From positions 98,278 through 162,277 of the forward strand of contig WBMZ01010233.1 in the NCBI GenBank assembly GCA_013400975.1: 64,000 nt of DNA, read 5' to 3'. Every line of letters begins with the position of its first letter. Positions within the stretch are counted from its first letter, which is position 1. The DNA comes from Atrichornis clamosus. Its lineage: Eukaryota > Chordata > Aves > Passeriformes > Menuridae. A program made the position numbers and the translations under genes. Shown here one piece after another: positions 1 through 13,876 of this stretch. The notes beneath the pieces were generated by a model. That model worked only from the letters and a program-made list of their open reading frames with translations. It had not been told where the DNA came from and ran no database searches.

Positions 1-2503
1 TGCTGGCATCAGTGTTCACATCCGTGGGCAGCTGAGCAGACCTGAGACAATGCAAGGAGACCAAGAACTGCTAAGTAGGGAGGTGGAAAACAAGAGGAAC
101 ATGGCAGGGAAGGCAGAGAAGACAAACAGAAGACAAGAAGCTAATTCAGAGGCCTGTGACAGAAATCAGTGTTTACAGCCTCCTGAGTGTTTGGAGTTAA
201 CTGCATCCCTGGTACCATTTATACGTAAATAAGCCAATTTTATTAACATCAACTTGTTTTTTCTAGGTTTATTACTAAGATTGTTACTATTTTCCAATGG
301 TCTAATGTGAACTGTAAGATACCCTGTTTTTCCTGCCTAGCACACCACATTTCTTACAGTTCACACACAGGATAAAGTACAGCATTACTAAGCTACAGTT
401 AAGCTACTTTCTATTAAATTATACTTGTACACATTCTAATAATGTACAGGCAAATGTGAGTCTGGATTCAATTTTCATTTGAATACATTAATATTATTTG
501 ATTTCTTTTTTACACAGCATTCTGTGTTTTCCCACAATGCTGAATCCTTCAGAAGCATAAAACATAAGTAGTCATAGCATTACTGGAAGTAGGGGGATAA
601 ATGCTACTCACACGCATTTGAAAAGTCACAAGTCTTTCCAGAGTAGGAAAAAAACCCCACATAATAGCAGAGTAAGAGATTCATAAGAAAATGTAACTAA
701 GAAAACAGTAAAAAGGGACTTAATTTTCAAAGGGTAGGAAAGGCCTCATAAAGATAACTTTGCTCATGTCTAAAATCACCTACCATATAACAGGAAAAAA
801 AGCAGTTTCACAGCAGTAAGTCCCAAAAATATTTCACCTGGGTGAATCTCACCCTTTACAGCTAAACTAGGGGCCACACAGCAACACACAAAACCTATCA
901 ACCTGAGTGACTTTTGAGAAAATTTCAGAGTAATTTTAGGATTGCAGAAAAGAAATGGAAAATAAACTGCTTTTATATCCTACCTTGTCCAGTATTCAGC
1001 AAACATCACAGGATTAGATGGTCCACAGGACCCTGCCCTTCCAGCTACACCTGAGAGCAGAGCTGGAGCAAAGGCAGGAGGCTGCAGTTGAGACCTGTGC
1101 CCTCCACTCACCTGTGGGCAACAAAGTCCTGTCCTCCACACCCCTCTCCTGGGTCCATCCCCAGCTCGGAAGATGCTTTTTTCTTAGTGAGCCACCTTGG
1201 CTGAAAGATCACTTCTCCATTGACTTTTGAAACCTGCTAGTCATCTCCAGGTCCTAATCTTGACATCAATATTCTCTATTAGAATAAATACTAATGGCAA
1301 CAACAGCAAGACGCATTTGTGTGAAGGAAATGTGGAACAGATCAGATGCTGAGGTACTAACAAATTACAGTGTCTTACAAGCAACAGACACTGTGCAAAG
1401 ATCTAGAGCCTTACATACACACTGGATAAATTAAAATTATATGAAAACATATTTTAATTATAAGACACTAATCATAAAATATCAGCACCTCAGTGATTGC
1501 TGGGCTGCCCTTCTGAAGGCACTGACAGGAGAGGTTATAGAGAAAATAACCATTTCACATGAAGCACTATAATTCAAAAAAGGATATCTCCCTCCCTTAA
1601 ACATATTGTACAGTGTACAGAACCCACAAATTTAATAGATGAACAGAAGGATTTCTATTTAGTTTTTAGAATAAAAGATGACCTATAAAGAAAACCTAAA
1701 CATTAACCCAAGCACAGAAATAAGTTCTGCACACCAAGGGTGAGTGCAGAAATAACCTCTGGAAAAGAGGGAATTTATAGCTCCTGCAGAATCCTCCCCC
1801 CAGTTTCGGGTTCATACTTGACACTTTGAGTGCATCACGCTGGAACGCGGCTGCTGCACTGAGGCAGCGCATAAAGCAAATAGGAAATTGCCTGGTTTTT
1901 TATCTGTAGGACAGCAATGAAGATGATAATAGAGAGGAACCTTTAAAAACCGTGTGCCATACCAGAAAATGCACAATTCTTACTAGTGACCCTCTGGGAC
2001 ATTTCAGTACATTAAGGAATATTCAGGTGTCTTTGGTGTCAATAGCAAACACTGAACTAGATAGAGGACTTTATTGGAGCTATAAAGAATGTTTTCCAGA
2101 GGGTTTTGGATTCATGCACTGAATTCTCCCCTCTTACACTGCCCAAATAGCAAGGGAGCACAAGGCTCATTTTGCAGTGTGACAGATCCCTATGAAAGCT
2201 GGCATTCTTGGTTATCTTTAAGAGGATACTGTCCCACGCCACAAAAACTGGGGCCAAAACTGATTATTGTTCTCAACAAAGTATAATTTGTGATTTTGAA
2301 TTTAAAAGAAAATTCTACAACCTTTCCGTGAAGCCATCTACGTGGTACATACGACACAAAAACATCAGCTAGTAATAGAATTTTACCATATCCTGTATCT
2401 GAGACCTCAGCTGATAAAGCTGGCCTGAGGATTACATTAAACATTGTGCCTTACTTGCAATAAATTCTGCTCTTAGTGCATTTGGAAGGCACATAGCAGA
2501 CAC

Positions 2504-3118
2504 TTGAGGCCCTCAGGACCCACCCCTACACCCACACTTGTTCCAAGGTACAGGAGGTACCTCCCCCGAGGGAGCTCTGCCCACCCTAAAGGCAGCCCCT
2601 CTTCAGTGGGAATGGTCACTGTACATACAATAAATATCCTGTTCCCCTGCAGTCTGCACACTCAAGGAACAAAGTTAAGCCATAAAAAGGTTTTGCTGCT
2701 CATGACAAATTCGTGTCTGGGGGCGACTCACCAGCCTGACCTGGCCAGTGGTCAGACCGCAACTCTGGCCTGTGGCCACAAGCTCAGCAGCAGCGACGGG
2801 CCACACAGGGCTTCCCTCACCAGTAGTCACAGCTCCCAGACTGGCAGAGAGGAGGGCATGGGGCCTGGGGGCAATCTCCAGGTTCCTGGAGGAGCTACTG
2901 AGGTGTTTTGCATGGTTGTTTTCTGTATTGTAAGCCCAGAGGACATCTGTAACCCGTGTGCCACTGGCTCTGCATTTTGCCCAGGTAATTTTCAACTATC
3001 CTCTAACTCACACTGCAAGCAGCTCAGGGAACTTAGCAGACAGTTTTGCTCAGACTTGATGAAAAACTGTAGCACAGCTGGAACCTTACCTGATTTGAAT
3101 GCATTCATGCAATGGTAG
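2504..3118 (+). other. Unrecognised open frame (204 codons), probably chance
   Basis: It lies in a GC-richer block (about 2480-2990). The product is rich in Ser, Pro, Gly and Thr, with no domain. Opposing frames are open too (2675-2995 minus). No splice structure or homologue is apparent. I list it because it is the second-longest frame in the desert. Confidence 0.08.
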
Positions 3119-5120
3119 TCAACTATTAGAGTGAAAAGTGGGCTCACATATAAATCTGAGGTTTCCTTTTTTGGGAAGTGATTAAATTCTTTTTCCAAGA
3201 TCTGTCGCCTATTAAAGCAGTTATGAGCAAATCACCTGTAAACAAATACAAAACATAAATAAGGAGAGCCATGCAATGTTATAAATCTCATATTCTGATG
3301 TAAAATATTCAAAGTGATTAACCAAAAAGTTTCAAGTCCTTGCTATCCTTCATGTAACTCACGTATTTAAATTCCTCTGATGTCAGCTCTCCCCACTGTC
3401 TTGTTCAGATCACCACAGGAATTTATTACAAATTTTGCAATGCTTTTGACCTGTATCACCTTATTAAACTTTTATGAAAAATCAATGGAGTTCAATTGTA
3501 TTATGAGCTGTTCTTCACACACATGTCAGTGGCAAATGGAGAAGACTATTTATCCCAAAGTCTAGAGAGAAGATGTTGAATTGGATACAAGTCTCCAATC
3601 ATATACACTTACAAATGAAAATTTTAGAGAATAAAACACATGCAACTTGGAGAAAAATATGAGACTGAAAATTGAGAATCAATGTTTTTGAAGGAGGGGT
3701 GGGTTACAAGTTACATAAATGAAATTAAGCAATTGTACTAAGAAGATGTTTCAAATAGGCATCCTAATGAGCTAGCTTTTGCTTCAAGGGGAAATACGCA
3801 ACTTGATCACATCATCACATCATGAGAAGAAAGAGAAAAGAAGATGGAAGCACACTTTCCCCTTTTCTTTCTCCCTAAGGTAATCTTTAGAAGCAGAAGC
3901 AGGTTAAGAGGAGTTGCCCCTTGTCTGGGCAGGTACACTCAAAGGACAGTGCTCTCCTGGCACACACTGCAGTTCTGCTTGGGAGGGGGAGTGCAGAGTA
4001 GTCCAAGCACCTCAGGAAAGACTTGACAGGAGAGTGAGACACCTCACACATTGAGGGAATGATGAACACACATGTCCAGACAGCCTGGCATCATCTGTGC
4101 CTGCCTGGTGAGTCCCATAAACCCTGGCATCTGCACGGGTATGACAAAAATAAACTAATCCACAGAATGCCTCTCCAAAATCTATCACGCCTTACATAAG
4201 GACTCAGGGCCACAAGGCTACCACTGCTGACTTACTGCTTTTTTAAACTGTTTTGGGCACACAGACACTGCAATTGCAGACACTGAAATAACTAAGAGCC
4301 AAATTCTGCAGAAACTCCTGTGCAGAAGTTTCAATACTTTAAGCTCCAGTATATTGAATAACCGGTGCACAACACATTAAGCTTTAACAGAAAAGAGAGT
4401 GTCTCTTGTTTGTTCTATTTCTTTATTTTTCTTACCTATTGTTTTGTTTTTAATTTCCGTGAGTAAGCAGTATTGGTATCCTGCTGGCTTCCTGCTTAGC
4501 CACAGGAGAAGGAAGGGGAATTTTTGCAATAATTTAAAAATACACTGAAAGTATGAAAAGGTTAAGAATTCTGGATAAAAAAAATAAACCAAACAAAAGC
4601 AAAGCAACCTGGAAAAATTAGCCTTTATCAAATGATCAGAGCAGATGAGAATTCTACAAAGAGGCTGTCAAAACTGTGTTCTTAGTAAAAATATGCCTAT
4701 GATATTTTAAAACAAAGCTGTGAACATATCCTGTTTTGTTTGCCTTAGTCTTATTCGGTTGGCTTTTAAAGTAAAATTTTGAGTGGCCTCCAGCAAGCCA
4801 TCCCAAGGTGCCTAAAAGTGAAATTACTATTCATGTTTCTCATAAGGCAATATTCTACTGCAAATGGAAGAGAAATCTTTATCATCTTGCCAAATCCACA
4901 GGCTATTTGCATTTATGCCAGCCAGAATTTTTTTCCAGAAAAAGGCAGCCAAAATGCTCCTTGTAGCCAAAATGGGGTTTGTCGTAAGCAAAAGAACAAA
5001 ATTAGTGCAAATCAAAAGAGGAAAACAAACACCACGTTTTAATACCATTTTCAAAGACCCAAGTATTCCACAATTCTTTCACCTCCAAAATAAAGGAAGG
5101 CATTAGGTTCAGATTGCTAT

Positions 5121-5178
5121 TAATTAGATTAACTAAAACATCTGGAAAGCCTATTTGCATGCCTTCTGCATTTAATTA
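5121..5178. promoter_or_regulatory. TAATTA - octamer - TAATTA cluster
   Basis: A perfect POU octamer ATTTGCAT (5153-5160) lies between two homeodomain-core TAATTA sites (5121-5126 and 5173-5178). A second perfect octamer sits at 4905-4912. In AT-rich DNA each site alone is weak evidence; the symmetric grouping is what makes it notable. Confidence 0.25.
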
Positions 5179-8100
5179 GAGCCCAAGACCTTTCCTGCTG
5201 CAAACATACCTTAGCAAAGACCTGCAGGTTTACTCAGCTAGAGTGGACAGGGGTCAATAGGCCAGCTTTAACCAGTAACAAGTCTGAAACTCGAAAGCTT
5301 TATGCAGAGCAGCACATTTTTTTATGTTATTCTGCAGTCTTGTACTTTTTACCTTGGCTGCCTTCAGTAGGAGACTGAAGTCACACTACAGCATATTGCA
5401 AAAAGGAACTGGTAGCAGAGCACAGTCTTTAACAAAGGTTGAGTTCATTTTGTTGCTGCATCCTCTGAAGGGAATGCTGTTTTGCTGTCTTCAGCCTTGA
5501 TTACGGTGGGGAAAAGCCCTAAATGGGATATTCTTTTGGCCTGATAGACAAAACAGGTGTGTTGATGCATCCCACAATGTGAACATGGTCACCAAGGGAA
5601 TTGCTGCTTAACCCTTCTAAAGTTAACTTGGGTACTGCAGGGTGTTTTCATAATCTTACACGTACCTAGAAGACAATTGAGGAAAAAGGTTTAAAATGTT
5701 ATTTTCTGCAACTGTCATCAAGTACATCTATAATGTTAGAAACAAACAATAAATGATGATAAAAATAGAAAATTATAGTCAAACAATACTGACATTATTC
5801 AACATATAAATATTCTAATCAGCTGTTATTTAAGAAACTTTATCAAGACAACAAGGAATGTCTGGAAAGAGACTCTGACCACACTTTTGACTTCAAAAAA
5901 CATAGGAAACAAACCTGATTGCATTTAATGATTAGTTTAACATCTATTAAAACCAAATCTCTAAACCTCAGCTCTACTCTATCATTAAATATAATCATCC
6001 TTTGGGAGAAAAGGAATTCATTCAGTCGAGTATATGAAAGATTTTTTTTTTTTTCTGTAATGGCTTTTCCAAAGCTGGCTTGTGGCTTGGGATGGTTTGT
6101 TTGGGTTTTTTGTTTGCTTGGGTTTTCTGTTTGTGGGGAGAGAGGGAGTTTTGAATGGGCACAAAGTTCAGAACAGAGATTTCAGGTGTGAATCTTTGGT
6201 ACTTTATTTTCTAGGATGAGTGGCTGAGCCCACCTTAGAGTTGGGAGTGGAAAAATCGAGGTCTTAAGACATCTCAAAGGGTCTTACAGTAAGTTACATA
6301 ATTCAATGTATAAAGTTGCTTAGTTTCAGTCTGTAAAATGAGAACAATGACATTTTTGTGCCTAATAGTGAGATCACTAAATTAAAATCCATTCATCTTT
6401 GGGAAGTACCTAGATATAAACTATATTAATAAGCAAAGATAGCCCTACCAAGTTTATTGGAGTTATTCACAAACTGGGAATAAGTGATCAAAGGAAGAAA
6501 TTCTTCATTTTCATTATAGTCACTATTTTTCCAGTCTTTATCAGGATCTCACAGGTTATATTATTTGATAGTGTAAAGGCCAAAAGGACCATTAACTTTC
6601 AAATTAGGCCGATTGACTCCAGCTGAAGATCACATACAAATCCAATCCTATTGAGTACAGTGAAAATATGACAACTCCTAATTCTGTCAAATTTCCAGAA
6701 AAGCTGCAAAATGCCCTTTTATATTCCTTGCAATTGTTCTGGTTCAACATACTATGACTTTTTATTACAAGCTTATTCTGCTCATGCCATATATCAATTA
6801 TTTTATGTGAAACTCCACTGTTAGATTAATAAAATCCCTTCCCACTTCAATATGGTCATTTTATATCAATCAGTGTAGCATGTGTTAAAGATCTAATTTC
6901 TAATTACAGTAAAGCAACAAAAGACATGGAGGAAGGAATATGTAGTTCATGACAGTCATTTTATCAAATAGCATCCACATTTGCTTGGAAGTAAGGCCTA
7001 ATTAGCAATCTCCTTCCTCAGTAACTACCCTTCTTTAGCTTTAAGTCAGACATATAGGCCATTAACAAAAGCTCCTTGGTACCTCTTAAGAAAGCCCATT
7101 AAATTTAGTAAAACTTTAAAGAAAAACATGACTTAGCCAATGAAGAACTCTGATAGAACTAATTGGCTATAATCAGCATTATTTCTCATTGTGCTCCAAT
7201 TTAAAGGGAAAGGACAAAGCACCTGAACTGTCAGGTATATTTGGTTTTCAGTTCACATTATTGGATGGGGGGAAAAAAAATATATATATAACTACTTAGG
7301 AGCTATCCTGCTGAACAATAAAAAACTCTTACAATCTCTGTTCATGGAGGAACTTCATAAATATACCAAGCAATGTTCTTCTAAGAATGCCCCTTTATGC
7401 TGCAAACGTGTTTAATTAATCTTATGACAGATGGAAAAATGGAAATGTGTAATATACAAAAAGCTTATTTTTAAATTACTAGACCAGGTTTCAATTGCTG
7501 ATAACCTCAGGTCAGATATACAATAGGCCAGGCCTCTGTGAAGCAGTAAACTTGGCATCAGTTCTCTACATTCAGGCACAGACTGATCAGATTTTGTTTT
7601 GCAAAAGTCATTTAATTAGTAGTATCAGTAACTCTTACTACCTCAACATTATCTTCCTTTAGCTAATGACACCGTTTTGCATGTGTTAAGTAAAACAGGA
7701 ATTAACAAAATTCCAATGGCTTACTTAAATGATAAATAACAAACCATTTTAAGGAAGAAATCTCCTAGGGAGTGCGGAAAAACCTGCAGCTGAAGGCAAG
7801 CGAGTCAGGATGTGTAACTCTGCACAGGCATAAACAGGAAACGGAGCAGCATGGATTGACAATCTGGCTCCAAAAGGCTCATCTACAGCGGGCACAAAGC
7901 TTGACCCTTGTCAAACATGAAAACCATGGTTTTGTAAGAGTCTTCTGTCCTGATACCTCTCAGGGTTCCCTTACATAAAGTAAAATATTTCTTTCTCTAT
8001 CATTCTGTATGGTCAAGAAAGGTCTTGCTTAGAGAAATACTAAAGATTAATGATGTCACCTTTATTGTAAAACATTTCCTTATGCATCCACTTCCTACAG

Positions 8101-10139
8101 TTTTGGCAGTAAACTCCCTGGGATGGAAACATCAGAGATTAATCATTTTGTAATGCAGAATAATATTTGGTTCTTTTATTGTCATGTTCCAACACAACAT
8201 AGGAACTAGCTTGACTTTCCAGAAAATACATCTCAAATGCTATGTCCACAAGTGTCACCAGGGCTTAACCCTACTTCTATACCTTCCCCATGTTTCTGAT
8301 GGACTGACCCCATAAGAACTGAACATTCATTATGCAAAACCTTTACCCTGGTGTTTCCAGAGCACGTCCTGCAAGCAGAGTTCACCATAATTCCAGGAGC
8401 TGACCTCCGTGCAGAGCAGTGCTATACACTTACCAGGACAGGAGAATGACAGAAAACACTCAGGACAATAAGGTGAATCAAAGACCTTTCATGACAGACA
8501 GATGTATCAGGCCCTTCCATTACTTTCCAGATAAAGATGCCTGTAAGGAGTAATTTCACCTCTGAAAACAACATGGGCATTGTGGAACTTAAAGGAAATT
8601 ACCAGCAGTAACTTTATTCCTAAGGATGTTTGCCAAGCCAAGAATTTGGTCTTTCTACAACAGACTATGGAAAGGAGATTTAGCCATGCAACAAAACATA
8701 ATAATGAGAAGAACATGAAAAACATGGGACTTTGTTCTGCTTCTCTGCAACACTTTGAGGGGTGTGGGGGAAAATTCTACAAACAAGACTTTCAAACCAA
8801 TAGCCCAAAGTTAAATACTTAATATTAAGCACAGAACAAAATGAAACTGACCTGAAAAAGTTTTGCAAACCAAATTTGAATCTGGGAACCTTATGTTCAA
8901 AGCTTCTGAGAACAAGAATTGGTCTTGTATCAGCTAGGACACACCAAGAAAATGCACTATTTGCCATATAACCTTTGCATCTAATACTGAAAACAGATAT
9001 TAAAAGTTAATAGGTTTTACTTACACTATGGGCACATGCTGTTGTTAGAAAGGAAAGTGGTTCTGTAAAACAATACATTTTATTAGAAGTACCTCTGGTT
9101 TGTAAGTTTTTAAAAACAAGCAAGGTTCAGACAGCTTAATCATTCATTCATACCTTTACATCTTTAAAAAATCTTCTCCATAGTATAAACATCTTAGAAA
9201 GAATATTGCTAGCATACTCCGTATAGACCTTCAGAACACGTTTGCAGCAGCCCTGTTATGGTGCTGCAGAGCTCTATTTATTTAAAACCTATAAAGTGTG
9301 ACAGGATTTCTCTCTCAGAAGAAATACACGCTTTTGTCCACTTTGTGAAATTCAGTGTTATAACTAACATGCAGATGAATGACATATACTGGGATAAATA
9401 CAGCTGGTATTATAAAGAGATAGTGAATGCCAGTATCAGATTCTTGTGGGTTTAAAGTGTTTTTCAGGTACCTTTTTTTTCTATTTTATTTTTTGTACCA
9501 TAGTGACCAGTAATAGTTAGATCTACAAGGTGCAAACCAAAGCAAAAAGTTCTTACCTGGAAAGGCTTGTGGTTGAATTTGATCTTCTCTAAGGCCTTAA
9601 TTGGATATTTGTGGGAAGGAGGGAAGGCTAGTTAGGTTTCATTTTTAAATTAAATGAAAAAACAATTGGTTTTTATTTTGCAAACAAATACTCTGCAGAT
9701 GCGTAACAGCTTGCAAGTGATCTTTCACTCCTATATTTGAAAGAATATATCTCTCAATTCTTTAAATCTCTGCAATTAGGGGATATTTTTAATGCTTTAA
9801 GAAATTTTTGGTCACTTTTGTCAAGAAGGTTATATGATAACCAAAAAAACACACTTGCAAAATACAGCACAGTTTTGGAAAGATTTCCTCCCCCTTTATT
9901 GCAGCCTCATGAAAAATAATAGACTGAGCTAAGCTCGTGTCCCACCAATTAATTTATTTCAGCAAGTAGAAGGCAGGGATCTGGACTTCCAGTAAAGTGG
10001 ACACCAGGAACAAGGGTCAGAGGAAGGAGGCGTAAAATGTCCATTTGTCACCCACACATCTTAATCACTAACAGGACAGCAGAGGATGTCTCAGGGTGTT
10101 TCAGGGAAGCAAGCAAACTGCACCGTGCACCAACACCTC

Positions 10140-10270
10140 CATCAGTCGGCCAGCGAGCAGCGGCGGCACCCGGTGCTGAGGCAGTGACACGCTCCGGTCC
10201 GGCAGCCACCAGCTGTGTGCCCGAGGGGAGCGGCACCCCTGGGACATGCGGGCTGCGGGGAGGTGCTGGG
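10140..10270. promoter_or_regulatory. Short CpG-rich patch
   Basis: About 11 CpG occur in some 120 bases within AT-rich surroundings. It is too short to be a classical island. Open frames cross it on both strands (10037-10345 plus, 10048-10314 minus) with no domain. It could be a small regulatory element or the remains of a GC-rich insertion. Confidence 0.4.
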
Positions 10271-11276
10271 AGGAGGCTACTGGGGGAAAAGCAAGGGGAA
10301 ATTAGATGGGACAATCAATTACAATATTTGAAAGCATGCGATTAGCATACAATGACCAATTTCCTATTTAAAAGAAAAAAAAAGTACAGCGGCATGTATT
10401 TAAGGCATATTCAGAATGTTATTTTAACACATAAGCAACAATAGTTTAGAAATCCCTGATACGAGCTGAGGATGAAGCTAAGCACCCCAGTAGTGACACA
10501 ATATAAGTTTCAGCACATGAAATACTGGAAGTTGATGTAAACAGCTTTTAATAGCAGTGAACATTTGTTCGCTTTGTTTAGACCATCTGGATGTTCCATT
10601 GTGTTCAGTTCAACACCGACTGCCGTCGGGTGACAGTTGATATATGTTAAGTACAAGCAAAGTGCCTCAGCCCACTCCAGGGACCCCGAGGAGAACTTTG
10701 CAGGGTTTTGTGGAATACGCTGTCAGACCGCAGCGCAGTCGCCTGCATCCTTAATGGCTCTGGGCCAAAGTCCTCTGGCTTTTTTTTTCTTTTTTAAATC
10801 AAAGCAGGGTTTTGCTTTTACTGTTTGAAAGGTTAGGAAAACTATGCCAAAGTTCTTCCAAGCAGCTTGGAGAGCACCAGCTGACAGGAATGATTTTCAA
10901 TATGGAGCAAAGAATAAAGAGAACCACTAATCCTGAGAGATTCCAGGTTTCACTCCTTTTACATGCAATGTGGCTAACAGCCATATGAATGCCACAAAAG
11001 GAAAAAAATTACTTATAAACGCAATGATGCAATTGTTCTGAAGAAAAGGTAGGAAATTAACAGTTAGAAGCATGGATATTTTCCCATGCCTATCCAATAA
11101 TATACTACATTATATGCTGCCTATGTTCTAGATAGTTGGTGATGCATCCTCTACAGGCAATCAAAGCTGTTTTTGAGGTATTCTGAAAATTTCACATTTA
11201 ATCACTGATTGTGATTGAACTGTGACAGTGAAATGCTTTGAATTCTGAAATTAAAGGAACAATGTAAAGTAGATAC

Positions 11277-11303
11277 TATTATTATTATTATTACTACTAC
11301 TGT
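11277..11303. repeat. Compound (ATT)n(ACT)n microsatellite
   Basis: About five TAT/ATT units are followed by three to four ACT units. Such a trinucleotide tract is likely to be length-variable. Confidence 0.9.
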
Positions 11304-13847
11304 TCTGCATCTTTAAGTAACTACCACTCCAGGTCAGTTTTATGCAATTAATAATTTTGGAAAGCAGAAAAGGCAGAAATCTGAAAGCTTATTGGGATGC
11401 ATTAACATACAAAAAAAGTGTTTTCAAATTTAGGTAAAAACTGAAATAGTTCCACTCAGCCTTTTCTTAGGGTACTAATCATACAGTGCAGAACTGGTTT
11501 TCCACCTCTGGAAGTATTATTATTTACTAAATCACATGATACACCTGCAATACAAGTTAATATCATTAGATTTTTAAATCCCAAATAAACAGGCACAAAA
11601 GTATTGAAAAACATGGAAAAAAATGCCCTAGATGCTAATACAATACGATCTTCTTTCTCTTTCAGTTTTACTGTTACTTTATGTAACCTTTTTTGTCACT
11701 GTTTTCTGCAAAGTTTAGCTCTTATATGCTTGACTCTTACAAGCTATTGCAGTATCCTATTTATCCACCAAAAATAACACAAGCAGCAACACGCCAAGGT
11801 TTTCCATATTATACCTCAGCTCTGACAGGGGCTGAGAGTACATATTAGTTTCCATTCTGCCTCACGAAGGCTATTCCAAAGGGTACCAAGCGATACTGGC
11901 TGTTACAGAGATATCCATGGTAAACCATGCTGCAAGGATGAATCTTGTTTCATCCACTTTGAAGCTACTAAGCAAATATTAAAGGGCATGGCAATTTCAG
12001 TCACTCTTTGGAAATAATATCCTCCTTCCTTTTTTTCGTCTAACCCCCAAAAAATCATAGGAATAGGAATAGAAATACTTTCTTCTTTAAAGGTTACTGA
12101 GAGACCCTCCAAATTATACTCGAAATCTACAGAAAATTGTACTGCAAACTATATGCATTTGAATTAATGTCATCCTTTTCAAATGTAACAAAAAGAAGCA
12201 ACGTCTGTGAGTGAAGTCAGCAAGTAGTAAATTCATTATTTAAAGAATGCTTTACATAACTTTAAAAATATCCACATCCTACAGAATCGAGTTTAAAAAT
12301 ATGGGTGATCAACACATTCTGCATTCAAACTCAAAAACATGATCAAATTACAACATTCAAATATAGACCACTACTTCTGTAAGGGAGTCACTATGGCTGG
12401 AGTTAATAATATCCAGCTCATTTATATTGCTCACCAGAATCAATGGAACAACTCATCCCATTCAGCTGGATTTCTGCTGGAAGACAATATACCTACATTT
12501 CCAATGTGTAGGTACTTTCTAAACCTTCTCTTCCATCATTGCAATGTGCTAGCTTTTCTAATTCTGCGATAGGAACAGTTAACATAGGATTGCCTCTTTT
12601 CAGCATTATTCCCATTTTGGAGAGATTTTTGAAAGCATAATGCACATCCAATTAATCACTAAGGAATGTATATCTCATTTGTGATTTGAATTTACAGTTA
12701 TGCTGGGATTTCAAATACTTTTAACATTAAATAAGTGCTGCAATACTAAGAATTGCAACTGCAGCACAGGGAGTTTTATCTAATTTCCAGAAAGCTAGAC
12801 AGGCACAGAGGAGGCAACTTAGTCAAAGGGCATGTGATGTCCAGCTCTGGCTCCCTTCCAGAGAGCACCTACCCCAAACACTGCTTCTGCTCAAGCATTA
12901 CCTTTTTCCAAGTATTATCTGAAGTAATTTTTTTCTTTAATATCCCCCCTTTTTTTAGTTTAAAACCTCTAGGTCCCAAACTGCCAGTTCAGTAAGACTT
13001 GGCCTGGATTACAAACACATCACACAAGCTTCCAGTTAGCTGATGACGAGGACTCACCTGTAATGTTAATGAAAATTGAAGCTGTTTATTTACAGGCCAA
13101 GAAGTTCATGATCACATGCTTTGTCCACTTCCCTCTGTTGTTTCAAATGAATATCCCATCCGTAATTGCATTACATCCTTTTCTTAGTTCTTTTAACTAC
13201 TTTTTTTTTCCCCTTACACTGCCTAGTCAACAGAACAGCCCTTCACAGGCTTCATAATCAGTAGCATATGCCATCCTTGTACTGTACAACACAACTCCCA
13301 CAAATTGTTCTTTTCTTAGCATGATATTAAGGTTTAAAAAAATTATCAACCAACTTTATATCAGAGAAGAAAGCTATTGCAAATTAATAAATTATTATAT
13401 AATTTGCTCTTTGAAAACCAATATAATCAATAGTTCTCATGCTATTTTATACTATCATAGTTAAGCAAAAGAAAAATGCCGATGGTATTACAATATCTTA
13501 TCTCAGAAAATGTCAAAGTTTCTGCTGTTTTTGAAAGAATGCAGTGGGTATTGCAAGTTTATGAGCATTCACACACAAACTACTTGAGCATTTAATTTTT
13601 TACATTTTTGTAGCAATGTAATATTTCAAAAGAAATGTAATTTAATCGGATTTAGAAGAAGTTATTCAATAGATGATAAATGGATGTACTGTAAAATGTA
13701 ATGTCACCTAGTTAAAAAAGAAAAGAGAGAGAAGATGCTAATTCTGCTGATGAAGATATTGTTTTTCCCCTCTTGTGCCCTATTCATTATGCAAGGCTGC
13801 AGAATATGAAGTACAGTGTGTGATCCGGGCGATCTAATGATCTCCCA

Positions 13848-13876
13848 CACCTGCTCATCTGGTGCAATTTTAATTA
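13848..13876. promoter_or_regulatory. Paired E-boxes next to TAATTA
   Basis: CACCTG (13848-13853) and CATCTG (13856-13861) are two E-boxes separated by two bases, followed ten bases on by a homeodomain TAATTA (13871-13876). This resembles bHLH/homeodomain enhancer grammar. Nothing independent supports function. Confidence 0.25.

Larger units (their letters stand above)
1..10139. other. Intergenic DNA, no gene seen
   Basis: AT-rich single-copy sequence with frames mostly under 100 codons and no recognisable domain. The exceptions noted separately are the 2504-3118 frame and the octamer/TAATTA cluster. A GC-richer stretch at 3890-4130 is unexplained. A T/G-rich low-complexity tract lies at 6086-6137. 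No recognisable repeat family, tRNA or other RNA gene was found. Confidence 0.7.
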
